Of a stretch of 54,794 nucleotides of DNA, positions 15,623 through 25,574 are shown piece after piece. The translations under genes were made by a program, and so were the position numbers. Below the pieces are notes generated by a model. The model searched no databases, was not told the DNA's origin, and was given only the letters and a program-made list of their open reading frames with translations. Positions within the stretch are counted from its first letter, which is position 1; each line of letters starts with the position of its first letter. Origin of the DNA: Oscillibacter sp. (GTDB lineage: Bacteria; Bacillota; Clostridia; Oscillospirales; Oscillospiraceae); NCBI GenBank assembly GCA_017527365.1, contig JAFXQD010000009.1, positions 1-54,794 on the forward strand, in the 5' to 3' direction.

Positions 15623-16888
15623 TCAGCGCGGCGCCTCGCCCAGACTGGAGACGATTTTGCCGTCGTAGAGGTCTTGGGCGCGCACAATCACCTCGTCGCC
15701 GGCGCGGAGGCGCAGAATGTCGGACGCGTTTTCCGTCGGGCGCACCAGCAGGAAGTCGTCCCCGGTGTAAAAGACTTCCACGGGCTTCAGGCGGGCTTCC
15801 GTGCCGACAATGCAATACAGCCCCTGCTTTTTTTCCTGATTGTCGCCGTCGGGCAGGAGGCGCAAGGCCTCGCGGGGGACGCGCAAACCCTCTTGGCTCC
15901 CGTATATCAGCGAAGCCTTATGGCGGCGGAGCAGGGTCACGTCGGAAAGGTATTCCTTACAGCGCAGGACGGCGACGGCGCGCCCGTTCTCCCCCTGCCC
16001 GACGTGCCAAAGCTCTACCGGGAAATCGCGGTCAACGCCCCGGACGAAGCGCAAAACCAAATCGCCGGATTCGGCGCGCTGGCGCAGTTCGTCGATACGG
16101 TCAAGGGGTAGCGCGGCGGCGTAGTACCAGAAATCGCCGTAGACCATCTTCCCGGCGGGGGAAATGGCGCTTTCGTCGGGGTCGAGCGAGGCCAGCGCCG
16201 ACGGGGTCAAATCCCAGAGCGCGTCGGGCGTCAGAATCGCCTCGTATCCGTCTGTGACGGACGAGTACAGCCCGGAGCGGGGCGCGGCGATTTTGCGCAC
16301 TTCCCGCTCGGCGCGTTCCCGCAGCGCCGACAGGCTGTTTTCCAGTTCGCCGATTTCCATGTCAAGGTTTTCCAAGTCGGCGGGGGCGTAGTCGCGTTTC
16401 AGAATCATGCTCCGCAACTGCGCGCCCTGTTCGCGGGCGCGGTCGAAACGCCCGGCGGACAGCGCGGCGCGGTGTTGCAGAAGGGTTTCAAAGATTTGCC
16501 CGTCCATGCGGGAGGAGGCGTCGCCGCCCGCCGCCGTCTCTTTGGCGTAGCGCAACTGTTCCAGACGCCGCGCCACGGCGTCGGTCTCCGTCTGCGTGTC
16601 GAGCGCGGCTTGGTCGGCGTAGGCCTGCGCCACGGTTCCGTTGACGGCGACGCGCTCGCCCTCGGCGCGCCCGGAGCGCACGAACGCCCCGCCCGCCGCC
16701 GAAAGCGCCTCCTCGTCGCGGATAACCCAGCCGTTCAAATCCATGCTTTCCTCGAAGCGGTAAAGCCAGACGACGGTCGTGGAAAAAGGGTCGGAAAAGT
16801 ACCGGAAAGTCTGGATTCCAAAGTAGGCGGCTGACAGCAAGACCAAAAGTCCCACGAGCAGGCGGAACCCCAAGCCGCGAGCGTTCAT
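15623..16888 (-). CDS. HlyD-like membrane fusion/adaptor protein
   Basis: A 421-residue protein with one N-terminal transmembrane helix (about 8-26) and then an extracytoplasmic region. The coiled-coil hairpin (about 95-195) is flanked by lipoyl/barrel-like parts, including IAAPRSGLYSSVTDGYE near 205-220, the position of the biotinyl-lipoyl half motif. The C-terminal part (GDEVIVRAQDLYDGKIV) resembles the membrane-proximal domain. Similar HlyD-type proteins are found next to ylmE-sepF in Clostridia. No transporter gene lies beside it, so its role in efflux is unproven; a division-site function is possible. Confidence 0.75.
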   Translation of the reverse strand: MNARGLGFRLLVGLLVLLSAAYFGIQTFRYFSDPFSTTVVWLYRFEESMDLNGWVIRDEEALSAAGGAFVRSGRAEGERVAVNGTVAQAYADQAALDTQTETDAVARRLEQLRYAKETAAGGDASSRMDGQIFETLLQHRAALSAGRFDRAREQGAQLRSMILKRDYAPADLENLDMEIGELENSLSALRERAEREVRKIAAPRSGLYSSVTDGYEAILTPDALWDLTPSALASLDPDESAISPAGKMVYGDFWYYAAALPLDRIDELRQRAESGDLVLRFVRGVDRDFPVELWHVGQGENGRAVAVLRCKEYLSDVTLLRRHKASLIYGSQEGLRVPREALRLLPDGDNQEKKQGLYCIVGTEARLKPVEVFYTGDDFLLVRPTENASDILRLRAGDEVIVRAQDLYDGKIVSSLGEAPR

Positions 16889-16961
16889 CGGCGCGTTCTC
16901 CTCTCTGTCTATGATTCGCGGGGCTGTCGGCGACGGCTCCGGGCATGTAGGCTTGTCCCTA

Positions 16962-17198
16962 TTACAGGAAGGCGTTTTCCTCGGTGAGGTCCACGGGGCG
17001 CGTGGGGGCGATGGTGGAGATGGCGTGCCTGTAAATCATCTGCTGGCGCCCCTCGCTCTCAAGGATGACGGCGAAGGCGTCGAAGCCGGTAATGATTCCG
17101 CGCATTTGGAAGCCGTTCATCAGGAACATCGTGACGGGCACGCGGTCGCGCCTTGCGCGGATAAGGAAAAGCTCCTGCAAATTTGCCTTGTTCTGCAT
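16962..17198 (-). CDS. hfq: RNA chaperone Hfq
   Basis: A 78-residue Sm-like protein that forms a hexameric ring and helps small RNAs pair with mRNAs. Sm1 (LQELFLIRARRDRVPVTMFL, MRGIITGFDAFAV) and Sm2 (YRHAISTIAP) are both intact, and the length is normal for Gram-positive Hfq. AAGGAG lies before the ATG. It follows miaA by about 130 bases in the classical miaA-hfq order and precedes the HlyD-like gene. Confidence 0.96.
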   Translation of the reverse strand: MQNKANLQELFLIRARRDRVPVTMFLMNGFQMRGIITGFDAFAVILESEGRQQMIYRHAISTIAPTRPVDLTEENAFL

Positions 17199-17326
17199 AT
17201 CTATCGCTCCTTATATCTATTTTGGTCCGTACCCGGACGGACGCGGCGCGGGATTTCTTCCGCACAGCCTCCGCCCGGCGCGGCGCCAAACGCGGACGCC
17301 TTGCGCGGGGTTTCCGTCCGCCGTCT

Positions 17327-18268
17327 TTAGCATACGCCACTGTTCAAGAGGTAGTCAGTCGAAATTTGGACAAGCTCCGAAAAATCGCGCCCCTCCCGGC
17401 GCTCCAGCCAGAACATCTCCGGATTGCGCCGGAACCATGTCAACTGCCGCTTGGCGTACTGCCGGGTGCGGAGCTTCACTTCCGCGATTCCCTCCGCCAG
17501 CGTCTTTTCGCCGCCGAGCACGGGCAAGAGCTCCTTGTAGCCGATAGCCTGCAACGCGGTGGCGCCTCGCGGCGCCGACGCCGCCAAAGCCCGGACTTCC
17601 TCCAAAAGCCCCGCCTCTATCATGTTGTCGACCCGGCGGTCAAGCGCGGCTTTCATTTCCTCCCGGTCATGGTAGCGCAACCCCAGCCAAACCGCCCGGT
17701 ATCGCGGCGGCAACGCCTTTGTAAGCGCGTTGTGCTCCGTAATCGTCTTTCCGGTTTCGCGGTAGACCTCCAAGGCGCGGAGAATCCGCTTTTCGTCGGA
17801 CGGGTGGAGCCGTGCGGCGGCGTCCGGGTCAACGTTCCGCAGTTCTTCCAGCAACGGCGCGATTCCTCCGCTTGCCAACTCGCCCTCTAATTGTCGGCGG
17901 ACTTCCCCGCCGCTCGCCCCCGGCGCGAATCCGCCCTGCCGGAACAGAGCCTCCATCCACAGCCCCGCGCCGCCCACGACGAACGGGAGCTTCCCGCGTG
18001 AGAGGATGCCGTCGATAATCGGGACGGCGGCGGCGGCGTAACGCGCCGCAGACCACGCTTCCCAAGGCTCCGCGACGGCTATCATATGGTGCGGGACGCC
18101 CAGCGTCTCTTCGGGCGTCGGCGCGGCGGAGCCTATCGGCATTCCGCGATAAATCTGCATGGAATCGGCGGAGACGACTTCCCCGCCAAAGCGCGACGCC
18201 AGCGCGGCGCCCAACGCGGTTTTGCCGCACCCGGTCGGCCCCGCCACGCATACGACAGTTTCCGGCAT
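17327..18268 (-). CDS. miaA: tRNA dimethylallyltransferase
   Basis: A 313-residue enzyme that adds the dimethylallyl group to N6 of A37 in tRNAs reading UNN codons. The P-loop is AGPTGCGKTALG, followed by VSADSMQIYRGMPIGSAAPT and VVGGAGLWMEALF; the C-terminal part has ELLPVLGGEKTLAEGI and RRQ-type RTRQYAKRQLTWFRR, the RNA-binding helix. The product is the substrate of MiaB, also encoded in this window. It begins with ATG after GGAGGGGAGG. An A+T-richer 190-base gap separates it from mutL. Confidence 0.95.
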   Translation of the reverse strand: MPETVVCVAGPTGCGKTALGAALASRFGGEVVSADSMQIYRGMPIGSAAPTPEETLGVPHHMIAVAEPWEAWSAARYAAAAVPIIDGILSRGKLPFVVGGAGLWMEALFRQGGFAPGASGGEVRRQLEGELASGGIAPLLEELRNVDPDAAARLHPSDEKRILRALEVYRETGKTITEHNALTKALPPRYRAVWLGLRYHDREEMKAALDRRVDNMIEAGLLEEVRALAASAPRGATALQAIGYKELLPVLGGEKTLAEGIAEVKLRTRQYAKRQLTWFRRNPEMFWLERREGRDFSELVQISTDYLLNSGVC

Positions 18269-18461
18269 GTCCTCCCCTCCTTATTGCCCCTGCGGGCATA
18301 CTTCATTTATTTATTCGTCAACGGGGCGGAAAATTTTGGGGTCGGGCGGAGAAAAAAATTCACGATTGCGCAATTAAAACGCCCGTTTTTATCGGACGGG
18401 GGCGACGCGCCGCCGTCCGAAGCCAAGCCGCGTTGAAAATACCGCGCCCGTGCCGGGCATT

Positions 18462-20405
18462 TTACACCCTTTTAAAAAGTTTTTCAATCTCTAATTTTGT
18501 GAATTTCACGGCGACGGGGCGCCCGTGCGGGCAGTAGCGTACTTCCCCGCTCTGCGCTTTCTCGACCAGCGCCCGCAATTCACGCGGCGAACTCTCCTCG
18601 CCGCCGCGTATCGCCGACTTGCAGGCCATCGTGCGGAACATCGCCTCCCGCTTTTCCTCCGGGTTTCGCCCCGTGCGCAGGTTCTCCGCGAGCTCCTCCA
18701 ACGTCGCGGTCACGTCGCCGGGGTTCAAGTCCGACGGGATTTCCCGCGCCAAGAGCGCGTTCCCGCCGAAGTCCTCGCAGGAAAAGCCGAGCCGCTCCAA
18801 CTCCGGCAGGTTGTCCAACAACAGCGCGGCGTCCTCCCGCGACAACTCCGCCGCGACGGGCTGCAACAGCGTCTGGCGCATGGGCGGGACGGCGCCGGCT
18901 TTGAGCGCGTCGAACCGCACGCGTTCGTGGGCGGCGTGTTTGTCAATCAGGTACGCGTTTCCGTCGGCGGCCTCGCAGACAATGTAAGTGTCGAACAGTT
19001 CCCCGGCAATCCGCCACGGCTTTACGGGCGGTTCGGGCAACAAATCGACCTGTTCGGACAGTTCCGGGGCGCCGGAGGGTTGGGCGGGCGCAACGCCGGC
19101 GGGTTCAAGGGTAATATCCGGGCTTTCGGCGTATGCCGGGGCAATGCCCGCAACGCCTGCGGGCGTCGGCGCGATGTCGGCGGGGACGGCTTGCGTTTGC
19201 GTCGCGTCGTCCTCGTCGCGGAAACGGTTGATTGTCTGCCCGCTTCTCTCCAATCCTTCCGGACGCCGTGCGCTTTCCGCGCCGTATCCGCTCCATACGC
19301 TTTCCGGCTTGCGCGGCGCGGACTGTTCGCGGTAGGTTTTCGCGTCCATGGACTGGAAAAAGCCCGGATTCGGCGCGGCGCTCGCGCCGTCCGACAGCCC
19401 GACGTTCGTCGGGGCGCCTTTCGCCGTCAGGTCGTCTAAAATCGTATGGTAGACCGTCCGGAAAAGGTCGCGCTCGTTCGAGAACTTGACTTCCGTTTTC
19501 GCCGGGTGCGCGTTCACGTCCGCCATATGCGCGGGCATGGTTATCGACAGCACGCAACCGGGAAACTTGCCTTTCAGGTTCTGGTTCTTGTACGCCTCCT
19601 CCAAAGCCGCCGTCAACAGTTGCGATTTGATGCAACGCCCGTTCAGGAAAAACATCTGCATGGCGCGGGAGCCGCGCCCGAACGCCGGGAACGTGACGTA
19701 GCCCGACACGGCGACATCCCCGCCGCGCCCCTCCGCGGGCAACAGCGAACGGGCGAAGTCGCGCCCGTAGGCGGCGTAAATCGCGGACAACAGCTTTCCG
19801 TCGCCGGGGGTATGCAACGCGTTTACGCCGTCCTTGTCGAAGCGGAACGAAATGTCGGGGCGCGAGAGCGCGAGGCGTTGCATAAGCCCGTTAATGGCGG
19901 CGGTCTCCGCGCTGTCCTTGCGCATGAACTTCAGCCGCGCCGGGGTGTTGTAGAACAAATCGCGCGCGGCGATTATCGTGCCCTCCGGCGTCCCGCACTC
20001 CTCAACGCCGCCGCATACGCCGCCCTCTAATTGCAAACGCGCCCCGGTTTCGGCGCCGCGCTCCCGCGTCCGGACTTCCACGCGGCTGACGGCGCAAATC
20101 GCCGCCAGCGCCTCCCCGCGAAAGCCGAGCGTCCCGATGGCGCCGAGGTCGTCGGCGGAACGGATTTTGCTTGTCGCGTGGCGCAGGAACGCCGACGGCA
20201 ACTCGTCCGGGGCGATTCCTATTCCGTTGTCGCTGACCGTGATTTCCGCCATGCCGCCGCGCCGTATGGATACGCTAATAGCCGTGCTTTGCGCGTCGAT
20301 TGCGTTTTCCACTAACTCTTTGACCACGCTCGCGGGGCGTTCGACAACCTCCCCCGCCGCGATGAGCTCCGCCACATGATTGTCCAATACTTGTATATGC
20401 GCCAT
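18462..20405 (-). CDS. mutL: DNA mismatch repair protein MutL
   Basis: A 647-residue mismatch repair protein. The GHKL ATPase domain includes ELVENAIDA (about 29-37), DNGIGI and GTLGFRGEAL; the long Pro/Ala/Glu-rich linker spans about 340-450. The C-terminal endonuclease domain has DKHAAHERVRFD near residue 490 (usual motif DQHA-x2-E, here with K), ACKSAIRGG and CPHGRP near the end, so it is the nicking type found in organisms without MutH. The ATG at 20405 matches the family start; longer starts are unsupported. Its partner gene mutS lies just upstream and is frameshifted. Confidence 0.95.
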   Translation of the reverse strand: MAHIQVLDNHVAELIAAGEVVERPASVVKELVENAIDAQSTAISVSIRRGGMAEITVSDNGIGIAPDELPSAFLRHATSKIRSADDLGAIGTLGFRGEALAAICAVSRVEVRTRERGAETGARLQLEGGVCGGVEECGTPEGTIIAARDLFYNTPARLKFMRKDSAETAAINGLMQRLALSRPDISFRFDKDGVNALHTPGDGKLLSAIYAAYGRDFARSLLPAEGRGGDVAVSGYVTFPAFGRGSRAMQMFFLNGRCIKSQLLTAALEEAYKNQNLKGKFPGCVLSITMPAHMADVNAHPAKTEVKFSNERDLFRTVYHTILDDLTAKGAPTNVGLSDGASAAPNPGFFQSMDAKTYREQSAPRKPESVWSGYGAESARRPEGLERSGQTINRFRDEDDATQTQAVPADIAPTPAGVAGIAPAYAESPDITLEPAGVAPAQPSGAPELSEQVDLLPEPPVKPWRIAGELFDTYIVCEAADGNAYLIDKHAAHERVRFDALKAGAVPPMRQTLLQPVAAELSREDAALLLDNLPELERLGFSCEDFGGNALLAREIPSDLNPGDVTATLEELAENLRTGRNPEEKREAMFRTMACKSAIRGGEESSPRELRALVEKAQSGEVRYCPHGRPVAVKFTKLEIEKLFKRV

Positions 20406-20416
20406 AGTTCCGCCTC

Positions 20417-20863
20417 TCAATCCGCCGGGACTTTCCCGCCCAGCGCGTGAACCAGCCTTGCGAGCTCCTCCCCGCCGTCCGCCGAACGCAACAGCGCGTT
20501 CCGCCGCCCCGTCTCGATGTTGACAATCAAGCCGGGGAGCGTATGCCCGAACGCGTCGCGGTTGCGCCAGCAGTGCGCGGCGCGTATGGCGTCGCGGGGA
20601 ATCGTGCGCCCGTCGAGGACAAGCGCGGCGTCGGTCAACTCCCACGCAATGCGCCGCACGGCGCCGCCCGGACGGAATATCCCGTAGCCGACGCGGGCGG
20701 CGGCATACGCCGCCAAGCCGCTGAGGGCGCCGCTTGCAATCGGCGGCAAGTCGAACAGCGGCAACACCAGCGACGCGAATGCAAGCGCGACGACGAACGC
20801 AAGCGCAAGCATAAAGATTTCCGCTTTCCAGTCGCGCTCTTTGATAGTGATTTCTCCCGACAT
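20417..20863 (-). CDS. Membrane protein with PH-like cytoplasmic domain, unknown function
   Basis: A 148-residue protein with two transmembrane helices close together (about 14-33 and 40-60) and a beta-rich C-terminal domain (RRIAWELTDAALVLDGRTIPRDAIRAA, then NIETGRRNALLRSAD) that looks like a bacterial PH fold; this assignment is by eye. GGATG precedes the ATG at 20863. It lies between mutS and mutL in the same direction, 11 bases before mutL. Nothing links it to mismatch repair beyond position. Confidence 0.65.
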   Translation of the reverse strand: MSGEITIKERDWKAEIFMLALAFVVALAFASLVLPLFDLPPIASGALSGLAAYAAARVGYGIFRPGGAVRRIAWELTDAALVLDGRTIPRDAIRAAHCWRNRDAFGHTLPGLIVNIETGRRNALLRSADGGEELARLVHALGGKVPAD

Positions 20864-20883
20864 TTTTTCGCATCCTTTCAACG

Positions 20884-21264
20884 TCAGGCGGGCGGGAAAA
20901 GGCGGGCGATATGGAACGAGACGACCGCGCCGACCAACATCACGAAACACGCGGCGCAGTACGGCGCGATTTCCTCCGACGCCAGCTTTTCCCGTTCGTA
21001 GAGCCCCCACGCCCGCCCGAAAATCCCCACGCCGCCGAGCAGGGTTAGCGTAACGGACAGCAAAACCGACTTTGCGGATAATTGCAGTCCCGCCCCCGAC
21101 GCGAACAGCCGCAACAGCAACAGCGCAATCATAAGCAGTATCGTTAGGATAAGCGACAGCGCGAAAAGCCAGTTTTTGCGGGTTCGGCTCATGTTCCGGA
21201 CGGCGAACATAGCGAGAAGCCAGCATACGGACGGAATCAGAATCAGCGGCGCGGGGGAACTCAT
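20884..21264 (-). CDS. Integral membrane protein, unknown function
   Basis: A 126-residue protein with four likely transmembrane helices (about 6-24, 35-60, 68-85, 103-122) and a few charged loops (RNMSRTRKN, EREKLASEE). No family is recognised. The second ATG (21264) is preferred because GGAG lies 8 bases before it; an ATG six codons earlier overlaps this ribosome binding site. It is 20 bases upstream of the PH-like gene and 31 bases downstream of the mutS 3' end. Confidence 0.65.
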   Translation of the reverse strand: MSSPAPLILIPSVCWLLAMFAVRNMSRTRKNWLFALSLILTILLMIALLLLRLFASGAGLQLSAKSVLLSVTLTLLGGVGIFGRAWGLYEREKLASEEIAPYCAACFVMLVGAVVSFHIARLFPPA

Positions 21265-21295
21265 AGCGAAAGCTCCTTTCAACGTTCCGTTTGCC

Positions 21296-21566
21296 TTACG
21301 ACAGCGATTTTTTCCATTCGTACAGCAATCCCATCGCCTCCATGGGCGTCATGCTCTCCGGCTGGCAGCGGCGCAGCGCGGCAATCACCGCCTGTTCCGC
21401 CATGGACGCCATGGAAACCTGCTCTTCCGGGGCGGCGGGCGCGGGGCGCGGCTTGCCCGCCTCCGCCTCCAGCTCTTTGAGAATCACGCGGGCGCGGCTC
21501 AGAACTTGCGGCGGCAGTCCGGCGAGTTTGGCGACTTCAATGCCGTAACTTCTGTCCGCGCCGCCG
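21296..21566 (-). pseudogene. mutS: Detached C-terminal part of MutS after a one-base frameshift
   Basis: In the frame next to the main mutS reading frame, the sequence continues exactly as a MutS C-terminus: [19 protein letters not shown], then [18 protein letters not shown], and a final dimerisation helix ending EWKKSLS. There is no start codon or ribosome binding site at the junction. A single missing G (minus strand), within the run at about 21564-21568, restores one continuous protein of about 926 residues. Confidence 0.85.
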
Positions 21567-24075
21567 GGACGATTTTCCGCAGGAATACGATGTCCTCGCC
21601 CTTGGCTTTGACCGCTATCGTATAATTCGCCGTGCCGGGGAGGGTCTTTTCCAGTTCGGTGAGTTCGTGGTAGTGGGTGGCGAACAGCGTCTTTGCGCGG
21701 ATTTTCTTTGCGCAGTGTTCGAGCACGGCGCGGGCGATGCTCATGCCGTCGTAAGTGGACGTGCCGCGCCCGATTTCGTCCAGTATGAGCAAAGAGCGGC
21801 TCGTGGCGCAACGCAGGATTTCCGCGACTTCCGTCATTTCGACCATAAACGTGGACTGCCCCGCCGACAAATCGTCGCTCGCGCCGACGCGGGTAAAAAT
21901 GCGGTCAACGACGCCGATACGCGCCGACGACGCCGGGATAAAGCTCCCGATTTGCGCCATCAGGACTATCAGCGCGACTTGGCGCATATACGTGGACTTG
22001 CCCGCCATATTCGGCCCCGTAATAATCTCCACGCGCTGTTCTGTCTCGCCCATAAAGGTATCGTTCGGAACGAAAAGCGCGTCCTTCAGCATTTTCTCTA
22101 CGACGGGGTGCCGCCCGTCGTGAATCTCAATCACGCTCGACTCGTCCACTTCGGGGCAACAGTACCTATTTTCAACGGCGACTGACGCCAGCGACGCCAG
22201 CGCGTCCGCCCCGGCGATAGCCTGCGCCGTCTGCGTAATGCGCGAAACCGCGCTTGTCAACTCCTTGCGCAAATCCTCAAAGAGTTCGTATTCCAGCGCG
22301 GAAACGCGCTCCGACGCCGTGAGCACGGATTCCTCCAGCTCTTTCAACTCCCGCGTGATGAAGCGTTCCGCGTTGACAAGCGTCTGTTTGCGGATATAGC
22401 TTTCGGGAACTTGTTCCTTGAACGTGTTCGACACTTCGATATAGTAGCCGAACACTTTATTATAGCGGATTTTGAGCGAACGGATTCCGGTGGCTTCGCG
22501 CTCCTTCGCCTCCATTTCGGCGATGACGCCCTTGCCGCCCGTGAGGATATGCCGCAGGCGGTCCACTTCGGCGTTGTAGCCGTCGCGGATGAAGCCGCCT
22601 TCGCGCACGGACACGGGCGGCTCGTCTTTCAACGCCGCCGCGATTCGGGACGACAAGTCCTCCAAGGGGTCGACGGCGTCCATGACTTCCCGCAGGAGGC
22701 GGTTTTGGAACGGCGCGAGGCAGTCGCGGATTTGCGGCGCCTTCTCCATGGCGGCGCGCAACTGCACGAGTTCCCGCGCCCCCGCCGTGCCGTACACGAC
22801 GCGCCCCGTCAGGCGCTCCATGTCGCCCAGCCCCGACAGCGCCGCTATCAGCTCTTCGCGGGCGATATTGTCCGAGACCAGCGCGGACACGGCCTCGTTG
22901 CGCCGCCGGATGTCCGTGACGCGCAAAAGCGGGCGTTCCAGCCAGCCGCGCAACAGACGCGCCCCCATGGGCGTGCGCGTCTTATCCAGAACCCATAACA
23001 GGCTTCCGCGCCGTTCGCGGTCGCGGTAAGTGCGCGTCAACTCCAGATTGCGCCGGGCGTCGAGGTCGAGTTCCATAAAACGGTTCTGCTCGTCGTAGTC
23101 GATGCGGTTGATATCGGACAGGTCGGTTTTCTGCGTCTCGTACAGGTAGCTTAACAACGCGCCCAGCGCAAGCGACGCCGCGTCTTTGCCCTTCAAGACC
23201 GCCGCGCCGTTTTCGCCGAACTGGCGTTGTATGATTTCGCTTGCGGCGGCGGGGTCAAAGCGTTTGGCGCCGTTCTCCATGCGGCAGGCGTACTTGTCGC
23301 GCAGGGTCATGACCAGCGGCAGGCACGAGGACGCGCCCGCGCTTAGAATCGCCTCCACGGGGGAATAGCGCCCCAACTCGTTTGTCAGGCGGCTTACGCG
23401 GTCGGAGCCTTGGAACGAGGCGACGCGAACCTCTCCGGTCGACAAGTCGCAGAACGCCGCGCCCGCAGAGGCGGGAATCGGCGGCAGTACGCCGCTCTGT
23501 TTCGCGTCGTCCGGGACGCTTTCGGCGCCGGGGTTCGGCGACGCCAGCCTTTCGTAAAACTCCGCGTAAAGCCCCCTGTCCTCTTCGGACATCACCGGGC
23601 GGTCGGCGAGTTTCCGCCCCGCCTTGGCGTGTTTGGAAAGTTTCTCGTCGGAAATGGGGTTGTCGAGGTACAGCGCGCAAATATAGTTGCTGTGGCGCTC
23701 GTCCAGCGACGCGGCGTCCATGACCGTGCCGGGCGTCACGACGCGCAGAATATCGCGCTTGACCAGCCCCTTCGCCGTCGCGGGGTCCTCCATCTGCTCG
23801 CAAATGGCGACTTTGTAGCCTTTGGCGATAAGGCGGGCAATATACGCCTCGCAGGCGTGGTAGGGCACGCCGCACATGGGGATAGTCTCCTCCGGCGACT
23901 TCTTATATTTGCCGTGGTTGCGGCTTGTCAAAGTCAAGTCCAGCTCCCGCGCCGCTATGCGGGCGTCCTCGTTGAACATCTCGTAGAAGTCGCCCAGACG
24001 GAAGAACAGCAGGCTGTCCGGGTTGGCCGCTTTGATTTCCAGATACTGTTTCATCATGGGGGTTAAGTCCGCCAT
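21499..24075 (-). CDS. mutS: DNA mismatch repair protein MutS, 3' frameshifted
   Basis: Mismatch-recognition ATPase. The N-terminal mismatch domain has the Phe-x-Glu motif in [12 protein letters not shown]; the connector, core and clamp domains follow. Walker A is [14 protein letters not shown], and the DE box and signature lie in [14 protein letters not shown] and [16 protein letters not shown]. The frame shifts after VFLRKIVP, so the last 28 or so residues ([16 protein letters not shown] and on) are out of frame and about 90 native residues are lost, including the helix-turn-helix that stabilises the ATPase dimer. As written, activity would be doubtful. It starts with ATG 18 bases after the miaB stop. 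Confidence 0.92.
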   Translation of the reverse strand: MADLTPMMKQYLEIKAANPDSLLFFRLGDFYEMFNEDARIAARELDLTLTSRNHGKYKKSPEETIPMCGVPYHACEAYIARLIAKGYKVAICEQMEDPATAKGLVKRDILRVVTPGTVMDAASLDERHSNYICALYLDNPISDEKLSKHAKAGRKLADRPVMSEEDRGLYAEFYERLASPNPGAESVPDDAKQSGVLPPIPASAGAAFCDLSTGEVRVASFQGSDRVSRLTNELGRYSPVEAILSAGASSCLPLVMTLRDKYACRMENGAKRFDPAAASEIIQRQFGENGAAVLKGKDAASLALGALLSYLYETQKTDLSDINRIDYDEQNRFMELDLDARRNLELTRTYRDRERRGSLLWVLDKTRTPMGARLLRGWLERPLLRVTDIRRRNEAVSALVSDNIAREELIAALSGLGDMERLTGRVVYGTAGARELVQLRAAMEKAPQIRDCLAPFQNRLLREVMDAVDPLEDLSSRIAAALKDEPPVSVREGGFIRDGYNAEVDRLRHILTGGKGVIAEMEAKEREATGIRSLKIRYNKVFGYYIEVSNTFKEQVPESYIRKQTLVNAERFITRELKELEESVLTASERVSALEYELFEDLRKELTSAVSRITQTAQAIAGADALASLASVAVENRYCCPEVDESSVIEIHDGRHPVVEKMLKDALFVPNDTFMGETEQRVEIITGPNMAGKSTYMRQVALIVLMAQIGSFIPASSARIGVVDRIFTRVGASDDLSAGQSTFMVEMTEVAEILRCATSRSLLILDEIGRGTSTYDGMSIARAVLEHCAKKIRAKTLFATHYHELTELEKTLPGTANYTIAVKAKGEDIVFLRKIVPAARTEVTALKSPNSPDCRRKF

Positions 24076-24093
24076 GTCTCCCTCCGCTTTCTG

Positions 24094-25509
24094 TTATGTC
24101 TCCGGTTGGGCGGCTTCGCCGTACAAAGACCAAGTTGTGTTTCCCGTAATCGTAACGTTCGCAAAGCCGCCGATTAACGCGGGGTCTCCCGCGAATCGAA
24201 CAAGGCGGTTTCCCTCCGTCCGCGCCGTCAAGGGGTGCGCGGAATCCCCGCTCAAGCCGTCAACCAAAACGCGCACGGTCTTGCCAATATAAGCGGCGTG
24301 CAAGGCGGTCGAGCGGGCGTTTTGAACTTCCAGCAGTTTGTCAAACCGGCGTTGCTTTTCCTCGCGGGGCACGGGGTCGGGCATGGACGCGGCTTTCGTG
24401 CCCGGACGCGGGGAGTAAATAAACGTAAAGAGCGCGTGAAAGCCGACTTCCTCCGCCAAGGAAATGGTATCGCCGGCTTCGGCTTCGGTCTCGCCGGGAA
24501 AGCCGATGATTACGTCGGAAGTCAGCGGCAGTCCGGGCATAAAGCTACGGGCGGCGGCGATTAACGATAAATAATGTTCCCGCGTGTAGCGGCGGTTCAT
24601 TTCCCGCAGTATGCGGTTGTTGCCCGACTGGAAAGGCAAATGCAGTTGCCGCGCCGCGTGTTCGCTCTCCGCCATCGTGCGGAACAATTTTTCCGAGGCG
24701 TCGCGGGGGTGGCTTGACATAAAGCGTATCCAGTATTCGCCGGGGATTTTGTCCAGACGCGCCAGCAAATCGGCGAAATCGCAGTCCGTGCCGCGCCCGT
24801 AGGAGTTGACGTTCTGCCCCAAAAGCGTAATGTCCTTATAGCCCGCCGCGACGAGTTCGCGCACCTCCGCCTCGACCGCCTCCGGCGAGCGCGAGCGCTC
24901 CCGCCCGCGCACATACGGCACAATGCAGTAGGAGCAGAAGTTGTCGCAGCCGTACATAATGGAGACCCACGCCCGGACGCCCTTCCCGCGTTCGACGGGC
25001 AGTCCCTCCGCGATTGTTCCGGGCTCGTCGTCCGCCGCGAAAACGCGCCCGCGCTTCTCGTAGACCTTCCAGAGCAACTCCGGGAACTTCCAAAGCGCGT
25101 GGGGGCCGAAAACCAAGTCCACGTGCGGATACGACTGCTTCACGCGCTCGCTTACCCGCGGCTCCTGCGCCATACAGCCGCACAGCGCGATAATTTGCGC
25201 GGGGTTGTCGCGCTTGGTGTGCGTCAACGCGCCCAGATTGCCGAACACGCGCTGTTCGGCGTGCTCCCGCACGGCGCAGGTATTGAGAAGCACAACGTCC
25301 GCCTCGCGGGGGTCTTGCGTAAACGCAAAGCCCATGTTCTTTAGCATTCCCGCAAGGCGTTCGCCGTCGGCGACGTTCTGCTGACAGCCGAACGTGTCCA
25401 CCATGGCGGCGGGGCGCTCCCCCCGCGCCTCGAACAGTCGGCGGACTGCGCTTTCGTATTCCCTCTGCCGGGATAACTCCGCCTCCGTGATTTGCCTTGT
25501 CGCGTTCAT
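24094..25509 (-). CDS. miaB: tRNA-2-methylthio-N6-dimethylallyladenosine synthase MiaB
   Basis: A 471-residue radical SAM methylthiotransferase that adds the 2-methylthio group to i6A37 in tRNA, downstream of MiaA. The N-terminal UPF0004 domain has the auxiliary-cluster cysteines in TFGCQQN, LNTCAVRE and CGCMAQE. The radical SAM triad is CDNFCSYC near residue 188, followed by PYVRGRERSR. The C-terminal TRAM domain ends GNTTWSLYGEA. The ATG at 25509 has GGAGG before it; a longer open frame upstream is ignored. It begins the run leading into mutS. Confidence 0.95.
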   Translation of the reverse strand: MNATRQITEAELSRQREYESAVRRLFEARGERPAAMVDTFGCQQNVADGERLAGMLKNMGFAFTQDPREADVVLLNTCAVREHAEQRVFGNLGALTHTKRDNPAQIIALCGCMAQEPRVSERVKQSYPHVDLVFGPHALWKFPELLWKVYEKRGRVFAADDEPGTIAEGLPVERGKGVRAWVSIMYGCDNFCSYCIVPYVRGRERSRSPEAVEAEVRELVAAGYKDITLLGQNVNSYGRGTDCDFADLLARLDKIPGEYWIRFMSSHPRDASEKLFRTMAESEHAARQLHLPFQSGNNRILREMNRRYTREHYLSLIAAARSFMPGLPLTSDVIIGFPGETEAEAGDTISLAEEVGFHALFTFIYSPRPGTKAASMPDPVPREEKQRRFDKLLEVQNARSTALHAAYIGKTVRVLVDGLSGDSAHPLTARTEGNRLVRFAGDPALIGGFANVTITGNTTWSLYGEAAQPET

Positions 25510-25545
25510 GTTTCCACCTCCCGTCGTAACGAAAAAATCTTGCGT

Positions 25546-25574
25546 ATCATACCACAACGCCCCCCAAAAAACAA
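25546..25574 (-). promoter_or_regulatory. Promoter for miaB
   Basis: Minus strand: TTGTTT (25574-25569), 17-bp spacer ending TGTGG, TATGAT (25551-25546). Confidence 0.6.

Noticed and set aside
23255..23875. Alternative 206-codon minus frame inside mutS
   Set aside because: Arg/Gly-rich shadow of the MutS frame, with no independent start signal.
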